Below, one piece after another: positions 26,073 through 34,983 of a DNA stretch of 64,000 bases. The stretch's first letter is position 1, and every line of letters starts with the position of its first letter. Where the stretch lies: assembly GCA_964544305.1 (NCBI GenBank), contig CAZJAZ010000007.1:1-64000 (forward strand). Direction: 5' to 3'. The position numbers and the translations under genes are program-made. Source of the stretch: JAFDWI01 sp964544305 (GTDB lineage: Bacteria > Actinomycetota > Acidimicrobiia > Acidimicrobiales > Iamiaceae). A model generated the notes under the pieces. It was given only the letters and a program-made list of their open reading frames with translations, ran no database searches and was not told the DNA's origin.

Positions 26073-26639
26073 ATGATTCTCTCCGACCGCTCCATCCGAG
26101 AAGCCCTTGCATCCGGGCGTATTGCAATTGACCCGACCGATGACGCCATGATTCAGCCCTCATCGGTTGACGTGACCATTGACCGGTATTTCCGCGTGTT
26201 TCGCAATCACACGCTGCCGGTGATTGATGTGAAACAAAATCTTGAGGACCTCACCGAGCTCGTCGAGATCGCACCGGACAACGCGTTCATTTTGCACCCC
26301 GGAGAATTCGTTCTTGGATCGACGGCGGAGCGGGTCACGCTCAGCGCCGACATCGTGGCGCGTCTTGAAGGCAAATCAAGCCTTGGACGCCTCGGGCTCT
26401 TGATTCATTCAACCGCCGGTTTCGTCGACGCCGGATGGGATGGACATTTGACCTTGGAACTGTCCAACATTGCAACGCTTCCAATCACGCTCTATCCCGG
26501 CATGAAGATTGGTCAGTTGTCGTTCCTTGAAATGTCAACTCCGGCTGATCACCCCTATGGGTCACACGAGGTTGGCTCGAAGTATCAGGGTCAGCGTGGG
26601 CCGACGCCAAGTCGATACTGGGAGAACTTCGGCTCATAG
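26073..26639 (+). CDS. dcd: dCTP deaminase
   Basis: This 188-residue enzyme deaminates dCTP to dUTP (or directly to dUMP in bifunctional members) for thymidylate synthesis. Diagnostic stretches are MILSDRSIREAL, QPSSVDVTID, LEGKSSLGRLGLLIHSTAGFVDAGWDGHLTLEL (with the catalytic Glu), PITLYPGMKIGQL and GSKYQGQRGPTPSRYW. Close similarity to the mycobacterial type suggests the bifunctional dCTP deaminase/dUTPase, but that is inference. A GATCA-n7-TGATC inverted repeat lies just upstream (26051-26067). It ends 18 bases from the convergent sigma-like gene. Confidence 0.95.
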   Translation: MILSDRSIREALASGRIAIDPTDDAMIQPSSVDVTIDRYFRVFRNHTLPVIDVKQNLEDLTELVEIAPDNAFILHPGEFVLGSTAERVTLSADIVARLEGKSSLGRLGLLIHSTAGFVDAGWDGHLTLELSNIATLPITLYPGMKIGQLSFLEMSTPADHPYGSHEVGSKYQGQRGPTPSRYWENFGS

Positions 26640-26657
26640 GGCCGTATCGTTTAACAC

Positions 26658-27932
26658 CTACGGTTCTGACGTTGGCGGAACCGTTGTTGGCGGAGGGGTT
26701 GTTGGCGCTGGTGTCGTTGGCGGTACAACTGTTGTTGGATGTGCCGGTGCCGTCGTGCCCGGTCGATTTGTCGTTGGCGGCGCAACCGTTGTTGCGTGGG
26801 GCGGATGCCAGACTGGACCGCCTGTTCCTTCTGGGGAACGTGTGACGATCGAGGTACTCGTTGTCGACGATGTTGAAGAAGTCGTCGAAGTCGATGAGGT
26901 GGATGAGGATGCCCGTGTCGACGTCGAAGTCGTCGCGTGAGTCGGAGCGGATATTCGTTCCACCGTTGTCAAGGGGCCCGCGTGAACCGGTTCTGATGGG
27001 GTATGAGTCGACAATTTCCAAAGCACGCCTGCAATGAGCAAAACGACAATGACGATGGCGATACCGACCACGGCGCTTGCCCGGCGGTGACCGCCCAACA
27101 ATTCTTCCTCGTCAGAGAGATCGTCATCTGGCTCTGATGTGACCGGCGTAATCGCCGTTGATGCGCTAGCCGCCGCCGGAACCGTGGTTGGAAGCGCCGT
27201 GGACACGTCCAATTGTGTTGGCGTCGGTGAATGGACCGCTCTGAGTAGGAGTGACGGAACTGCGACAAGCTCTTTGGCGAGCAACGAACAACGTGCACAC
27301 TGGACCACGTGCGCATACTGTTCAGAATCGAGCGTGTACTCACCATCAACAGCTCGCAAAATTGACTCTGCTGTGACGTCACATTCGATGAAGTGTGGTG
27401 CCTGGTCGAGGCGCTGCTCGAGATAGCGTCTGCGCAGACGACCGCGTGCTCGGTGAGTCATTGTGGCAGCAAGGTCGGCACCACGTATCGATAGGCGATC
27501 GGCGAGTTGTGGCGGCAATGCACTTTCGATGGTGCTGAACCAGATCAACACCTGGTCGCGTTCGTCAAGCTCACCAAAAGCTTGAACGAATGCTTGGCGA
27601 TGTTGCGCGTTTCCAATGCCTGATTGCTCGAAAGTTTCAATGAGGCCCGTCGTTGGGCTTGCTTCTTCGCGGAGCTTGTGTTCGCGCAAAGCAGCAAACA
27701 AAGCAATGATGACTTCGCCGTCGTCATCACTTGGCAGTGGCTGGTGGCCGATGGACTCAACAACCGTTCGAATCGTTTCATCTCGGTTTCGATCGGTTCG
27801 AAGATATCCCGCGGAGACGGTCTGTAACGCATGGAGGTGTCGTCGCAGAAGTTCGTCGACAGCACCATCGGACCCCGCTCGAATCTGAGCGACGAGTTCT
27901 GCGTCGCTACTTGATGTGGGGTCGTCAGTCAT
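26658..27932 (-). CDS. ECF sigma-like / zinc anti-sigma-like / TM / Thr-stalk fusion
   Basis: This 424-residue protein combines modules normally split between two genes. Residues about 10-60 (DAELVAQIRAGSDGAVDELLRRHL) resemble sigma region 2. Residues about 120-180 (AFGELDERDQVLIW, then LADRLSIRGADLAATMTHRARGRLRRRYL) resemble the sigma region 4 helix-turn-helix. Next comes HVVQCARC, the H-x3-C-x2-C zinc motif of ZAS anti-sigma factors (about residue 216). A TM helix (SAVVGIAIVIVVLLIAGVLW, about 288-308) and a Thr/Ser/Pro-rich outer tail of about 110 residues complete it. Sigma region 2 is divergent and may not bind DNA. A -10-like TACGGT lies 6 nt before the ATG, so the mRNA may be leaderless. 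Function is inferred. Confidence 0.7.
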   Translation of the reverse strand: MTDDPTSSSDAELVAQIRAGSDGAVDELLRRHLHALQTVSAGYLRTDRNRDETIRTVVESIGHQPLPSDDDGEVIIALFAALREHKLREEASPTTGLIETFEQSGIGNAQHRQAFVQAFGELDERDQVLIWFSTIESALPPQLADRLSIRGADLAATMTHRARGRLRRRYLEQRLDQAPHFIECDVTAESILRAVDGEYTLDSEQYAHVVQCARCSLLAKELVAVPSLLLRAVHSPTPTQLDVSTALPTTVPAAASASTAITPVTSEPDDDLSDEEELLGGHRRASAVVGIAIVIVVLLIAGVLWKLSTHTPSEPVHAGPLTTVERISAPTHATTSTSTRASSSTSSTSTTSSTSSTTSTSIVTRSPEGTGGPVWHPPHATTVAPPTTNRPGTTAPAHPTTVVPPTTPAPTTPPPTTVPPTSEP

Positions 27933-27944
27933 GGACGAACCGTA
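27933..27944 (-). promoter_or_regulatory. Putative leaderless -10 box of the sigma-like gene
   Basis: On the minus strand TACGGT (27944-27939) is followed by six bases and then the start ATG at 27932. It lies in the 15-base gap after the EtfD-like gene, so the sigma-like gene probably has its own start site rather than relying only on read-through. Confidence 0.4.
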
Positions 27945-27947
27945 ACG

Positions 27948-30164
27948 TCAGTTGGATGACTCGGTCGCCGACAACGCTGCCGGATTTATTTGACGCTCAC
28001 CGTTCTCGATGGCTTCCAACACGGTAATGGCAATGTCTGACACCGCGACATCATCGCCTGCCCCTGCACCTTTCACACCGTCATCTAACATGATGTAGCA
28101 GAACGGGCATGCGGTCGCCACTCGATCTGCACCGGTGCCAATGAGCTCTTCAGCGCGATCATCGTTGATCTTGGTGCCGATGTTTTCTTCCATCCACATG
28201 CGCGCACCGCCTGCACCACAGCACCGAGCCATCGTGCCATTGCGTGGCGCCTCGACGACCTCAAGACCACCGAGTTTGGCGAGCACCTTTCGAGGCGCCC
28301 CGTAGATGTTGTTGTGGCGGCCCAAGTAGCACGAATCGTGGTACACAACCCGCTCCTCCAACGTGGCTGATGTCAGGTCCAATTGCCCTCCGTCAACCAA
28401 ATTTTCGAGCAATTGCGAGTGATGAATGACCTCGTAGTCGCCGCCGAATTGCGGGTACTCGTTGCGAAGCGTATTAAAACAATGCGGGCATTGCGTGATG
28501 ATCTTGCGCACGCCCATGCCATTGAGTGTCTCAATGTTTTGTGTGGCGAGCATTTGGAAGATGTACTCATTGCCTGACCTGCGAGCCGGATCTCCGGTGC
28601 AATTCTCGCCCGGACCCAAGATCGCAAAGTCGATACCTGCTCGGGTGAGCAACTTTGCCATCGCCTGCGTGACACGCTTGTTCTTGTCATCGAATGACCC
28701 GGCGCAGCCCACCCAATAGAGGTATTCGTGGCTGAACGTATCGGATGGATCGATGACGGCAACGCCGTCCAAGTCTTTCGCCCAGTCGGCACGTTCTGCT
28801 TGGCTCATGCCCCACGGGTTCGCGTTGTTTTCCATCGAGCGATACGCGTTCCCGAGTTCGGTGGGGAAGTTTGACTCCATCAGTGACAGATAACGGCGCA
28901 TGTCAAGGATCTTGTCGAGGATCTCAATGTTGACCGGACAAATCTCATCGCAGGCACGGCACGATGTGCATGACCACAGTTCTTCAGCGGTAATGCGCTC
29001 AAACAACGAATTGGCCGACACGGTGATTTCTGGAACCGTGCCAATCGGTGGTGAGACCTGAGGAGTGCCCGTCGCTGCCATCACCTCGCCGGTTTTCAGC
29101 ACGATCTCACGAGGATCAAGCGGCTTGCCCGTGCCATGTGCCGGACACACCGAGGTGCAACGGCCACACATGGTGCACGCGTCCGTGTCGAGCAACTGCT
29201 TCCATGTGAAGTCTTCAACAGTCGACGCACCGAAAGTTTCGAGTTCGGTTTCCATCAGGTTTGGCATGGGCCGCATTGCTCCACGCGGCCGCTCACGATC
29301 GCGCAGGTAAATGTTGAGCGGCGACGTAAACATGTGTCGCAACATCGTGGTCGGGATCAGCACCAAGAACACGACGAACGCACCGACATGGAGGAGCCAC
29401 ATCGCCTGATGCCAACCCGCCACGTTTTCGACGTTCTTGACGAGGCCAGAAAGCGGATACCCCACGACCGACCATTTTTCGTATGCGGGGCGTCCGGCTG
29501 CCGCGATCCGGAACATTTCCGTTGTGAAACCGGTTATCCCGATGGTCAACAATGTTCCCAGAATCACCGCATGTTCGGGCTTGGTCTTGATACGAATGCG
29601 ATACGGCTTTTGAACATAGCGTCGCAGAATTGCCCAAATGATGCCCGCGAGAAATGTCACTCCAGCTACATCACCGATAAACGAAAATCCCTGGTACACG
29701 CCGCCGTGAAGGAACTTTGCGCCATTGGGAAGCTGATGGTTGATCTCAAGTGTGGTCGTGACCCCAAGCAAGATCAGGAACGAAAAATAGATCAGCGAAT
29801 GCATGATGCCGGCGGCAGGGTCGCGGAGCAATGTCTGCATGTAAGCGCCGCCCCGAAAGTCTTTGAGTCGCGCCATGAAGTTCCGAGACGTTGTTGCCCG
29901 GTTATCAGGGGTGCCTCGTTCCCAATTCTTCACTCGCTGTGAGAACAGGATCGCGCCATACAACAACACGACGGGGATCACGATGTAGAACGCCAATACG
30001 ATGACGCCAGGTATGCCGCCGAAAACCTCGCGTGAAACGGGTTTTTCTTTGTGCCAATGCGTGATGAGGGGGAGTACCCCTGATGCCACCGTGATCAGCG
30101 CGAAAAGCGCACCGAGGATGATGACAATCTGATTAGGACGGATCTTGCGTGACGATTCAGCCAT
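27948..30164 (-). CDS. etfD: EtfD-like membrane FeS oxidoreductase
   Basis: This 738-residue protein has an N-terminal NarI-like membrane domain with about six TM helices (about 15-285) and two [4Fe-4S] motifs in order (CTMCGRCTSVCP near 333 and CTSCRACDEICP near 398). Two CCG domains follow (VGCAGSFDD to CPHCFNTLRNEYP, then HDSCYLGRHNNIYG, RCCGAGGARMW and ACPFCYIMLDDG). This architecture matches mycobacterial EtfD (Rv0338c type), which passes electrons from acyl-CoA dehydrogenases via EtfBA to menaquinone. That role fits the crotonases in this window, but no etfBA lies here. GGGAG precedes the ATG. A cyclic-nucleotide-binding protein gene lies 53 bases upstream on the same strand. Confidence 0.85.
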   Translation of the reverse strand: MAESSRKIRPNQIVIILGALFALITVASGVLPLITHWHKEKPVSREVFGGIPGVIVLAFYIVIPVVLLYGAILFSQRVKNWERGTPDNRATTSRNFMARLKDFRGGAYMQTLLRDPAAGIMHSLIYFSFLILLGVTTTLEINHQLPNGAKFLHGGVYQGFSFIGDVAGVTFLAGIIWAILRRYVQKPYRIRIKTKPEHAVILGTLLTIGITGFTTEMFRIAAAGRPAYEKWSVVGYPLSGLVKNVENVAGWHQAMWLLHVGAFVVFLVLIPTTMLRHMFTSPLNIYLRDRERPRGAMRPMPNLMETELETFGASTVEDFTWKQLLDTDACTMCGRCTSVCPAHGTGKPLDPREIVLKTGEVMAATGTPQVSPPIGTVPEITVSANSLFERITAEELWSCTSCRACDEICPVNIEILDKILDMRRYLSLMESNFPTELGNAYRSMENNANPWGMSQAERADWAKDLDGVAVIDPSDTFSHEYLYWVGCAGSFDDKNKRVTQAMAKLLTRAGIDFAILGPGENCTGDPARRSGNEYIFQMLATQNIETLNGMGVRKIITQCPHCFNTLRNEYPQFGGDYEVIHHSQLLENLVDGGQLDLTSATLEERVVYHDSCYLGRHNNIYGAPRKVLAKLGGLEVVEAPRNGTMARCCGAGGARMWMEENIGTKINDDRAEELIGTGADRVATACPFCYIMLDDGVKGAGAGDDVAVSDIAITVLEAIENGERQINPAALSATESSN

Positions 30165-30217
30165 AGCGCTCCCGACGCTACCAAGATGACCTCACCGGTG
30201 GACAACCATCAGGTTGG

Positions 30218-30640
30218 TCAGCCGTACGTTTTTGCGTCGAGTTCTCGCACACGTGAGGCCAATGTGGCAAGCAATTTGCGGGCGAGACCCGGTGCTTCGT
30301 CAAGCACCGCATTGAAGCGGCGCGCGGAAAGTACGAATACGGTGAGTTCGTCAAGTGCCACAACTGAAGCAGTACGCGGGCCTCGGTCAAGCAGCGACAG
30401 CTCGCCGAACGGATCGCCCGGCTCCAGCGTGGCGATCTTGCGGCCATTGCGGCGCACCGCGGCCGTCCCCGACAAGATCACGAACGCTTCGCGTCCCATT
30501 TCTCCTTGATCAACAAGGACGGTGCCTTCGTCAACACGGACCTCATCACCCGCACGGGCAATGTGCTGCAGTTCGCGTTTTGAGCAGCTTGAGAACAATG
30601 GAAGTGCGCCGAGATTCTCTACATAGTTCTTCGTGGCCAT
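30218..30640 (-). CDS. Cyclic nucleotide-binding domain protein
   Basis: This 140-residue protein consists of a single CRP-type cNMP-binding fold without a DNA-binding domain. GDPFGELSLLDRGPRTASVVA is the phosphate-binding cassette, with the Glu and Arg that hold the cyclic phosphate and ribose. The family binds cAMP or cGMP, so this is probably a small regulatory subunit acting on a partner protein. On the minus strand TAAAGT lies six bases before the ATG, suggesting a leaderless mRNA. Position directly upstream of the EtfD-like gene suggests co-expression; a functional link is speculation. Confidence 0.85.
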   Translation of the reverse strand: MATKNYVENLGALPLFSSCSKRELQHIARAGDEVRVDEGTVLVDQGEMGREAFVILSGTAAVRRNGRKIATLEPGDPFGELSLLDRGPRTASVVALDELTVFVLSARRFNAVLDEAPGLARKLLATLASRVRELDAKTYG

Positions 30641-30652
30641 GGCGGCACTTTA
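30641..30652 (-). promoter_or_regulatory. Putative leaderless -10 box of the cNMP-binding gene
   Basis: TAAAGT (minus strand, 30652-30647), six bases, then the ATG at 30640. The spacing matches the same TANNNT-N6-ATG pattern seen before clpB, purC and the sigma-like gene. No Shine-Dalgarno sequence lies between. Confidence 0.4.
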
Positions 30653-30706
30653 CTTGCAAAACGCTTTCAAAGAACGCGATTTCAACGTGTCATTGCTCAC
30701 ATTGGA

Positions 30707-31471
30707 TTAATTGGCGTTCGCTTGATCGGCAACAGCTTGGGCCGCAGCAGCTACAGCCGCGGCGTCGCCGAGTGCTCGACCAAGTACGGGAATGGCCTGA
30801 GTCGGGCGGCGACGTTCGTCGAGTTCGTACACCAGGGGGACTCCGGTCGGAATTTCGACACCGGTGATGTCATCGTCGGCAATGTCATCAAGGTGTTTGA
30901 CGAGCGCGCGGATGCTATTGCCGTGTGCGACCACAAGCACTGTCTTGTATGCGTCAAGGTCGGGGATGATGGCATCGTGAAAATAGGGGACCATTCGGTC
31001 TACGACGTCTGCGAGACATTCGGATGTGGGGAGCACGTCGGGCGCGAGGTGCGCGTACCGAGCGTCGCTATTTGGGTTGAATGCGTTGTCGTCGCTGATG
31101 GCTGGCGGCGGCACGTCATAACTCCGTCTCCAAACTTTCACTTTGTCTGCCCCATAGCGTTCGGTCGTCTCTGCCTTGTTCGCTCCGGTCAACTCGCCGT
31201 AATGCCGTTCGTTGAGTCGCCAGTGGCGTCGGACTGGAATCCACGAGCGGCCCGCGGCACGCAATGCACGTTCAGAAGTATGGATGGCCCGCGTGAGAAG
31301 CGACGTGTGAACGATGTTCACGTCGATTCCCGCGTCGACAAGCAGCTCGCCTGCTTTGGTGGCTTCGGCACGGCCGACGTCGGACAAATCCGTGTCGTAC
31401 CAACCGGTAAAGAGGTTCTTGGCGTTCCAGTCGCTTTGACCGTGTCGAAGGAGGATCAGCGTGCTTGTCAT
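30707..31471 (-). CDS. gpmA: 2,3-bisphosphoglycerate-dependent phosphoglycerate mutase
   Basis: This 254-residue glycolytic enzyme interconverts 3- and 2-phosphoglycerate. The catalytic RHG motif with the phospho-His is in LILLRHGQSDWN, and NLFTGWYDTDLSDVGRAEA follows as in all members. NERHYGELTGANKAET supplies the acid/base Glu, and VVAHGNSIRALVKHL carries the second His. Length is standard for the dPGM class. On the minus strand TACAGT ends eight bases before the ATG, so it may be leaderless. It lies between the cNMP-binding gene and the GT-C-like paralogue without functional relation to either. Confidence 0.95.
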   Translation of the reverse strand: MTSTLILLRHGQSDWNAKNLFTGWYDTDLSDVGRAEATKAGELLVDAGIDVNIVHTSLLTRAIHTSERALRAAGRSWIPVRRHWRLNERHYGELTGANKAETTERYGADKVKVWRRSYDVPPPAISDDNAFNPNSDARYAHLAPDVLPTSECLADVVDRMVPYFHDAIIPDLDAYKTVLVVAHGNSIRALVKHLDDIADDDITGVEIPTGVPLVYELDERRRPTQAIPVLGRALGDAAAVAAAAQAVADQANAN

Positions 31472-31499
31472 GACCGCAAACTGTACTTGCGGCGGCGCG

Positions 31500-33521
31500 T
31501 TAACGATCGGTTGGCGAGGGCTCCACTAGTGAGATGCGGACCGACTCGCCACGGTACTCACGCCACATGAACTGCGCCCAGCGAACAATGTCTTCGGGCG
31601 GCAGAGCACCGGTTTCTATTGCCGCGTCAGCGCTCCCGTCGCTTCGCCAAAATGACCGCTTCACCATGAAGCCAATGAAGTCCGGTGAATACATCACCGC
31701 GGGCAGCGGGAGCCCGTTCGTGTTGAACGTTCGCATCAGGTAGAGGTAAGTGCCTTTCTCTCCGTAGGCATTGACCAGCGTCCTTTGTACACGTTGACTT
31801 GGTTTGAGTTCGGTTTGTGTCGCAAGCCAGTCTGCGACCTTCTTGGCTAGACGCATCTTCTCAAGTTGTTCTTTTTCCGAGAGAAGTGTTGCTTCCACGA
31901 TCGTTCGCTCACCAATGTTTGGTGGAAACGCGGCAGACGAAATTGATGCAATGACATCGGGGCCTGACTTGTGACATGCCCGCTGCTTGCCGTATTGCGC
32001 GACGAGATCTTTGGGAACACAAACGTCAACGCCGTAATGCTCAAGGTACAGCACCAACGTTGACATCAACGCAAAGGCACTGAAGTCGCCGGCCGCGCGA
32101 ACCTGCACTTGACCTTTGTCGCGCAACATCACAATTGACCGGTTGAGAACCTTCTTGCTCAAGGCGATCGACGCGTCACCGGAACCATTTGTTCCAGGAC
32201 CCGGATTCTTGTGTGGAATGGCAAATGCGGTGACGATAAGGAGAGCGCTGAGCCCAACTCCTGTGCTTCGCCGTACCAAAGTTGCGGGCAGCGATCGATG
32301 TTTTGGCCACGTGCGAACCACTCCGATTGTAACGGCAAGCCAAAAGAGCATGGCGGTGCCCCACAGCGAGCGGAAGTACTGGCGACGAAAGCCGTAGTTC
32401 GTCGGTGCATTCACAATGTTGAGTACCGCAGCCAAGACCGCAACGCCCGCGATGATCAGGAGCAGCATGGTGGTTCGGTCTTTGTTTTGTGCAGCGCGGA
32501 AACCCAGCCACCCCAATAGCCCAACCACGAGCAGCCAAATAATTACGGTCGCTATTCCGGAGGGCGTTGAAGTGAGTGGGGTATCAAATGTGTTCCGAAA
32601 CCAAAATGGGGGCACCGCCAACATGGTTGCCACGATCGAGAATGCTTCACCGAGTCCGACGGAACGGTGCAATTCAACCTGAGACGCGTTGTACAAATTG
32701 GTGAGGTTGCCCGGCGAGTTCGTGAACTGTTGAATCAGCGTGGGTAACCACAGCACGACCGTGAGGCACACGGCGATGATCACCTGAAATCGCAACTTCT
32801 TTCGCAGATACGCCCAACGGTCCGGGTCGTCTTGTCTGATGGAGCGGAACCGAACGAGCAGCACGATCGGCGCCACGAGGCCAATGACCGGCACTAATAA
32901 GGTCAGGACAAGGTGATTGAGAACGAGGAAGTTTGCGAGCAGCGCGTAGAGCCAGATTGCATCAAGGTCGAGGTCGGCGACGCTCCAAACCGCAACGAGA
33001 AACAGAGCAAAAGGGATCGTGACCATTTGCATTGGTGCAACATCGATCAATGTTTCCGAGCCCATTGTCCAAACGAGGAGCCCAAAGGCGAGCAGCCCCC
33101 AGATTGCTCCAATGTCCCCGAGCCTCCGGCGCAATAGCCAGCCAGCGAGGACGAGCCACGTTCCATTGATGACCGCCATCCCTATGAGAGGCCCCCAGGA
33201 TTCTCCAAAAAACTTGATGGGTACGCTTAACAAATAGAGCTCAGTGGCGCCGGGGAAATAGGTGGCGATTCCGAGCTTGGTTGAAACCGATGTCCACATG
33301 CCGATGAGCGGTGGGTTGGCGCTAAAGACGTCTTTGGCACGCAACACGGTCATGCCTGCGTCAAGTGTTGGATACCACCCGTTGTGTCCATCTCGAAGAG
33401 CCGCAACGGCGACCGGTATGACCACAAGCGCTTGGGCAATCCAAAACCCAATTGCGCTGCGGCGACTCGACTCGACTCGTTGTTTGTCAGCAGTGTCGAT
33501 TGGTGGAGGAGAAGCAGACAT
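31500..33521 (-). CDS. Polytopic membrane protein, GT-C-like paralogue
   Basis: This 673-residue protein has about twelve TM helices and a C-terminal extracytoplasmic domain. It is a paralogue of the protein at 17407-19377. The two share the first-loop DAGMTVLRAKDVFSANPPLIG, the LRRRLG segment, LIDVAPMQ/LIDPTPVQ and LWLPTLIQQ. Lipid-linked sugar transfer is plausible from topology but unproven, since no sequence motif beyond the acidic loop is diagnostic. GAGG precedes the ATG by about 6 nt. The gene stands alone, 28 bases from the downstream gpmA start and 67 bases from the upstream cyclopropane synthase. Confidence 0.7.
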   Translation of the reverse strand: MSASPPPIDTADKQRVESSRRSAIGFWIAQALVVIPVAVAALRDGHNGWYPTLDAGMTVLRAKDVFSANPPLIGMWTSVSTKLGIATYFPGATELYLLSVPIKFFGESWGPLIGMAVINGTWLVLAGWLLRRRLGDIGAIWGLLAFGLLVWTMGSETLIDVAPMQMVTIPFALFLVAVWSVADLDLDAIWLYALLANFLVLNHLVLTLLVPVIGLVAPIVLLVRFRSIRQDDPDRWAYLRKKLRFQVIIAVCLTVVLWLPTLIQQFTNSPGNLTNLYNASQVELHRSVGLGEAFSIVATMLAVPPFWFRNTFDTPLTSTPSGIATVIIWLLVVGLLGWLGFRAAQNKDRTTMLLLIIAGVAVLAAVLNIVNAPTNYGFRRQYFRSLWGTAMLFWLAVTIGVVRTWPKHRSLPATLVRRSTGVGLSALLIVTAFAIPHKNPGPGTNGSGDASIALSKKVLNRSIVMLRDKGQVQVRAAGDFSAFALMSTLVLYLEHYGVDVCVPKDLVAQYGKQRACHKSGPDVIASISSAAFPPNIGERTIVEATLLSEKEQLEKMRLAKKVADWLATQTELKPSQRVQRTLVNAYGEKGTYLYLMRTFNTNGLPLPAVMYSPDFIGFMVKRSFWRSDGSADAAIETGALPPEDIVRWAQFMWREYRGESVRISLVEPSPTDR

Positions 33522-33588
33522 GCGCCTCGTCTGGATGGACGTTGAGAGCGATCAGCCTACCGTGGACCGTGTTTGTACAATACGGTCG

Positions 33589-34896
33589 TCACATGTGCGT
33601 GGTGGGTTGTTTTAGGTCAAGCCAGCTTCGTGTGGGAGGAAGCAAAGCCCGACCGTGATCATCGGGTCTCACACACAGCACCTGGTGAATGGCGATTCGC
33701 TCTGCTTCAAAGCTCAGCGCGGATCCGGCCATGTAGAGGCGCCATACCCGTGCGCGGGCAGGACCGACAAGCTGTTGCGCATTTTCCCAATTGTCTTCAA
33801 GGTTTGCGACCCAGACACGGAGCGTTTTTGGATAGTGCTCACGTAATGATTCGACGTCACGTACTTCCAAGCCGTGCTTTTGCATTGCGCTGATTGCGGT
33901 GCCCACTTCGATAAGTGCCGCGTCGGGAAAGACATATCGTGCCATGAACGACCTTGGATCGATTGCCGCCCGTGTTGGATCAAGCCTGGAAATGGCGTGG
34001 TTCAAGAGTCGAGCGCCAGGGGCCAACAACCGATAGAGGTCCGAAAAGTACTCTTCGGCACGGGAAAGACCGACGTGTTCGAACATGCCGATTGATGAGA
34101 TTGCGTCAAAGGGTCCATCGTGAATATCGCGGTAATCTTGCACGCGAATTTCAATTCGGTCTTGGCAACCGGCATTTGCAACGCGAGCGCGAGCGAGTGT
34201 GGCCTGTTCCTGTGACAAGGTGATGCCAACAGCATGCACCCCATGGTGTTGGGCAGCGTGAAGCACCATGCCTCCCCAGCCGCAGCCGACATCGAGCAGA
34301 CGCATCCCGGGTTGGAGGTCAAGCTTGCGGCTGATGAGTTCGTATTTTGCTTCTTGTGCGTCTTCAAGGGTGTACGAATCGTCGGCCCAGAATGCACACG
34401 AATACGTCATCGATGGTCCGAGGATGAGTCGGTAGAACTCGTTGCCAACGTTGTAATGGTGGGCAATCGCCTGGGCGTCGCGGCGGCGTACGTGCCGCAG
34501 ACCATGAAAGTGAGCTTCGATAGATGGGGGAGACGGGGGTCCACCCAAAATGCCGAGTTCTTTGGCGGCGCGCCACACAAATGGCAGGTTTCGAGGTGCG
34601 ATACCAATGCGGGGGACGTTGCCGTCTTGGTCGGCGAGACGGTCGCGCATTGCGAGAAGGTCAAAGATGGATCCTTCGAATTGCAGATCACCGGCCACGT
34701 ACGCACGGGCGAGCCCAAGTTCCCCTGGAGCCCACGCCATGCGTTGGAGGGCGAGTGGCGATTGAAGCGTGATCGACGAAGTGTGCGTTGGGCCAAGCGA
34801 AGATCCATCCCAGAATTTGATTTGGAGAGGGATCGAACCGTGGAACATCTCGCTGATGAGCGCTTCGAGTGTGGTTGCAACGCTTGCATGTGCCAT
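33589..34896 (-). CDS. Cyclopropane-fatty-acyl-phospholipid synthase family methyltransferase
   Basis: This 435-residue SAM-dependent enzyme adds a methylene (or methyl) group across double bonds of membrane phospholipid acyl chains. After an N-terminal lipid-binding part (about 1-130), the class I methyltransferase domain has YNVGNEFYRLILGPSMTYSC, the SAM loop LLDVGCGWGGMVLHAA, IEIRVQDYRD and SIGMFEHVG. The start is fixed at ATG 34896 by an ideal AGGAGG site seven bases before it. It is divergent from the dnaK operon, with about 160 bases between starts; repeats at 34930-34955 may control it. Membrane adaptation is the expected role. Confidence 0.9.
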   Translation of the reverse strand: MAHASVATTLEALISEMFHGSIPLQIKFWDGSSLGPTHTSSITLQSPLALQRMAWAPGELGLARAYVAGDLQFEGSIFDLLAMRDRLADQDGNVPRIGIAPRNLPFVWRAAKELGILGGPPSPPSIEAHFHGLRHVRRRDAQAIAHHYNVGNEFYRLILGPSMTYSCAFWADDSYTLEDAQEAKYELISRKLDLQPGMRLLDVGCGWGGMVLHAAQHHGVHAVGITLSQEQATLARARVANAGCQDRIEIRVQDYRDIHDGPFDAISSIGMFEHVGLSRAEEYFSDLYRLLAPGARLLNHAISRLDPTRAAIDPRSFMARYVFPDAALIEVGTAISAMQKHGLEVRDVESLREHYPKTLRVWVANLEDNWENAQQLVGPARARVWRLYMAGSALSFEAERIAIHQVLCVRPDDHGRALLPPTRSWLDLKQPTTHM

Positions 34897-34929
34897 GAGA
34901 AGCCTCCTGGCGTGGGATCGGTACTCTTC

Positions 34930-34955
34930 TGTATCGTAACACGATGCGTGTATCG
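34930..34955. promoter_or_regulatory. Repeats upstream of the cyclopropane synthase gene
   Basis: TGTATCG occurs at 34930-34936 and again at 34949-34955. Between and overlapping them is the perfect inverted repeat ATCGT-AAC-ACGAT (34933-34945). The cluster lies 35-60 bases before the minus-strand synthase start, a usual operator position. Identity of a binding protein is unknown. Confidence 0.3.
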
Positions 34956-34983
34956 CCCGGCAGAATAATTTCAAAATATTAAG

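Noticed and set aside
26660..26800. GTTGGCGG-rich repeats near the dcd 3' end
   Set aside because: They encode the Thr/Pro-rich tail of the sigma-like protein on the minus strand.
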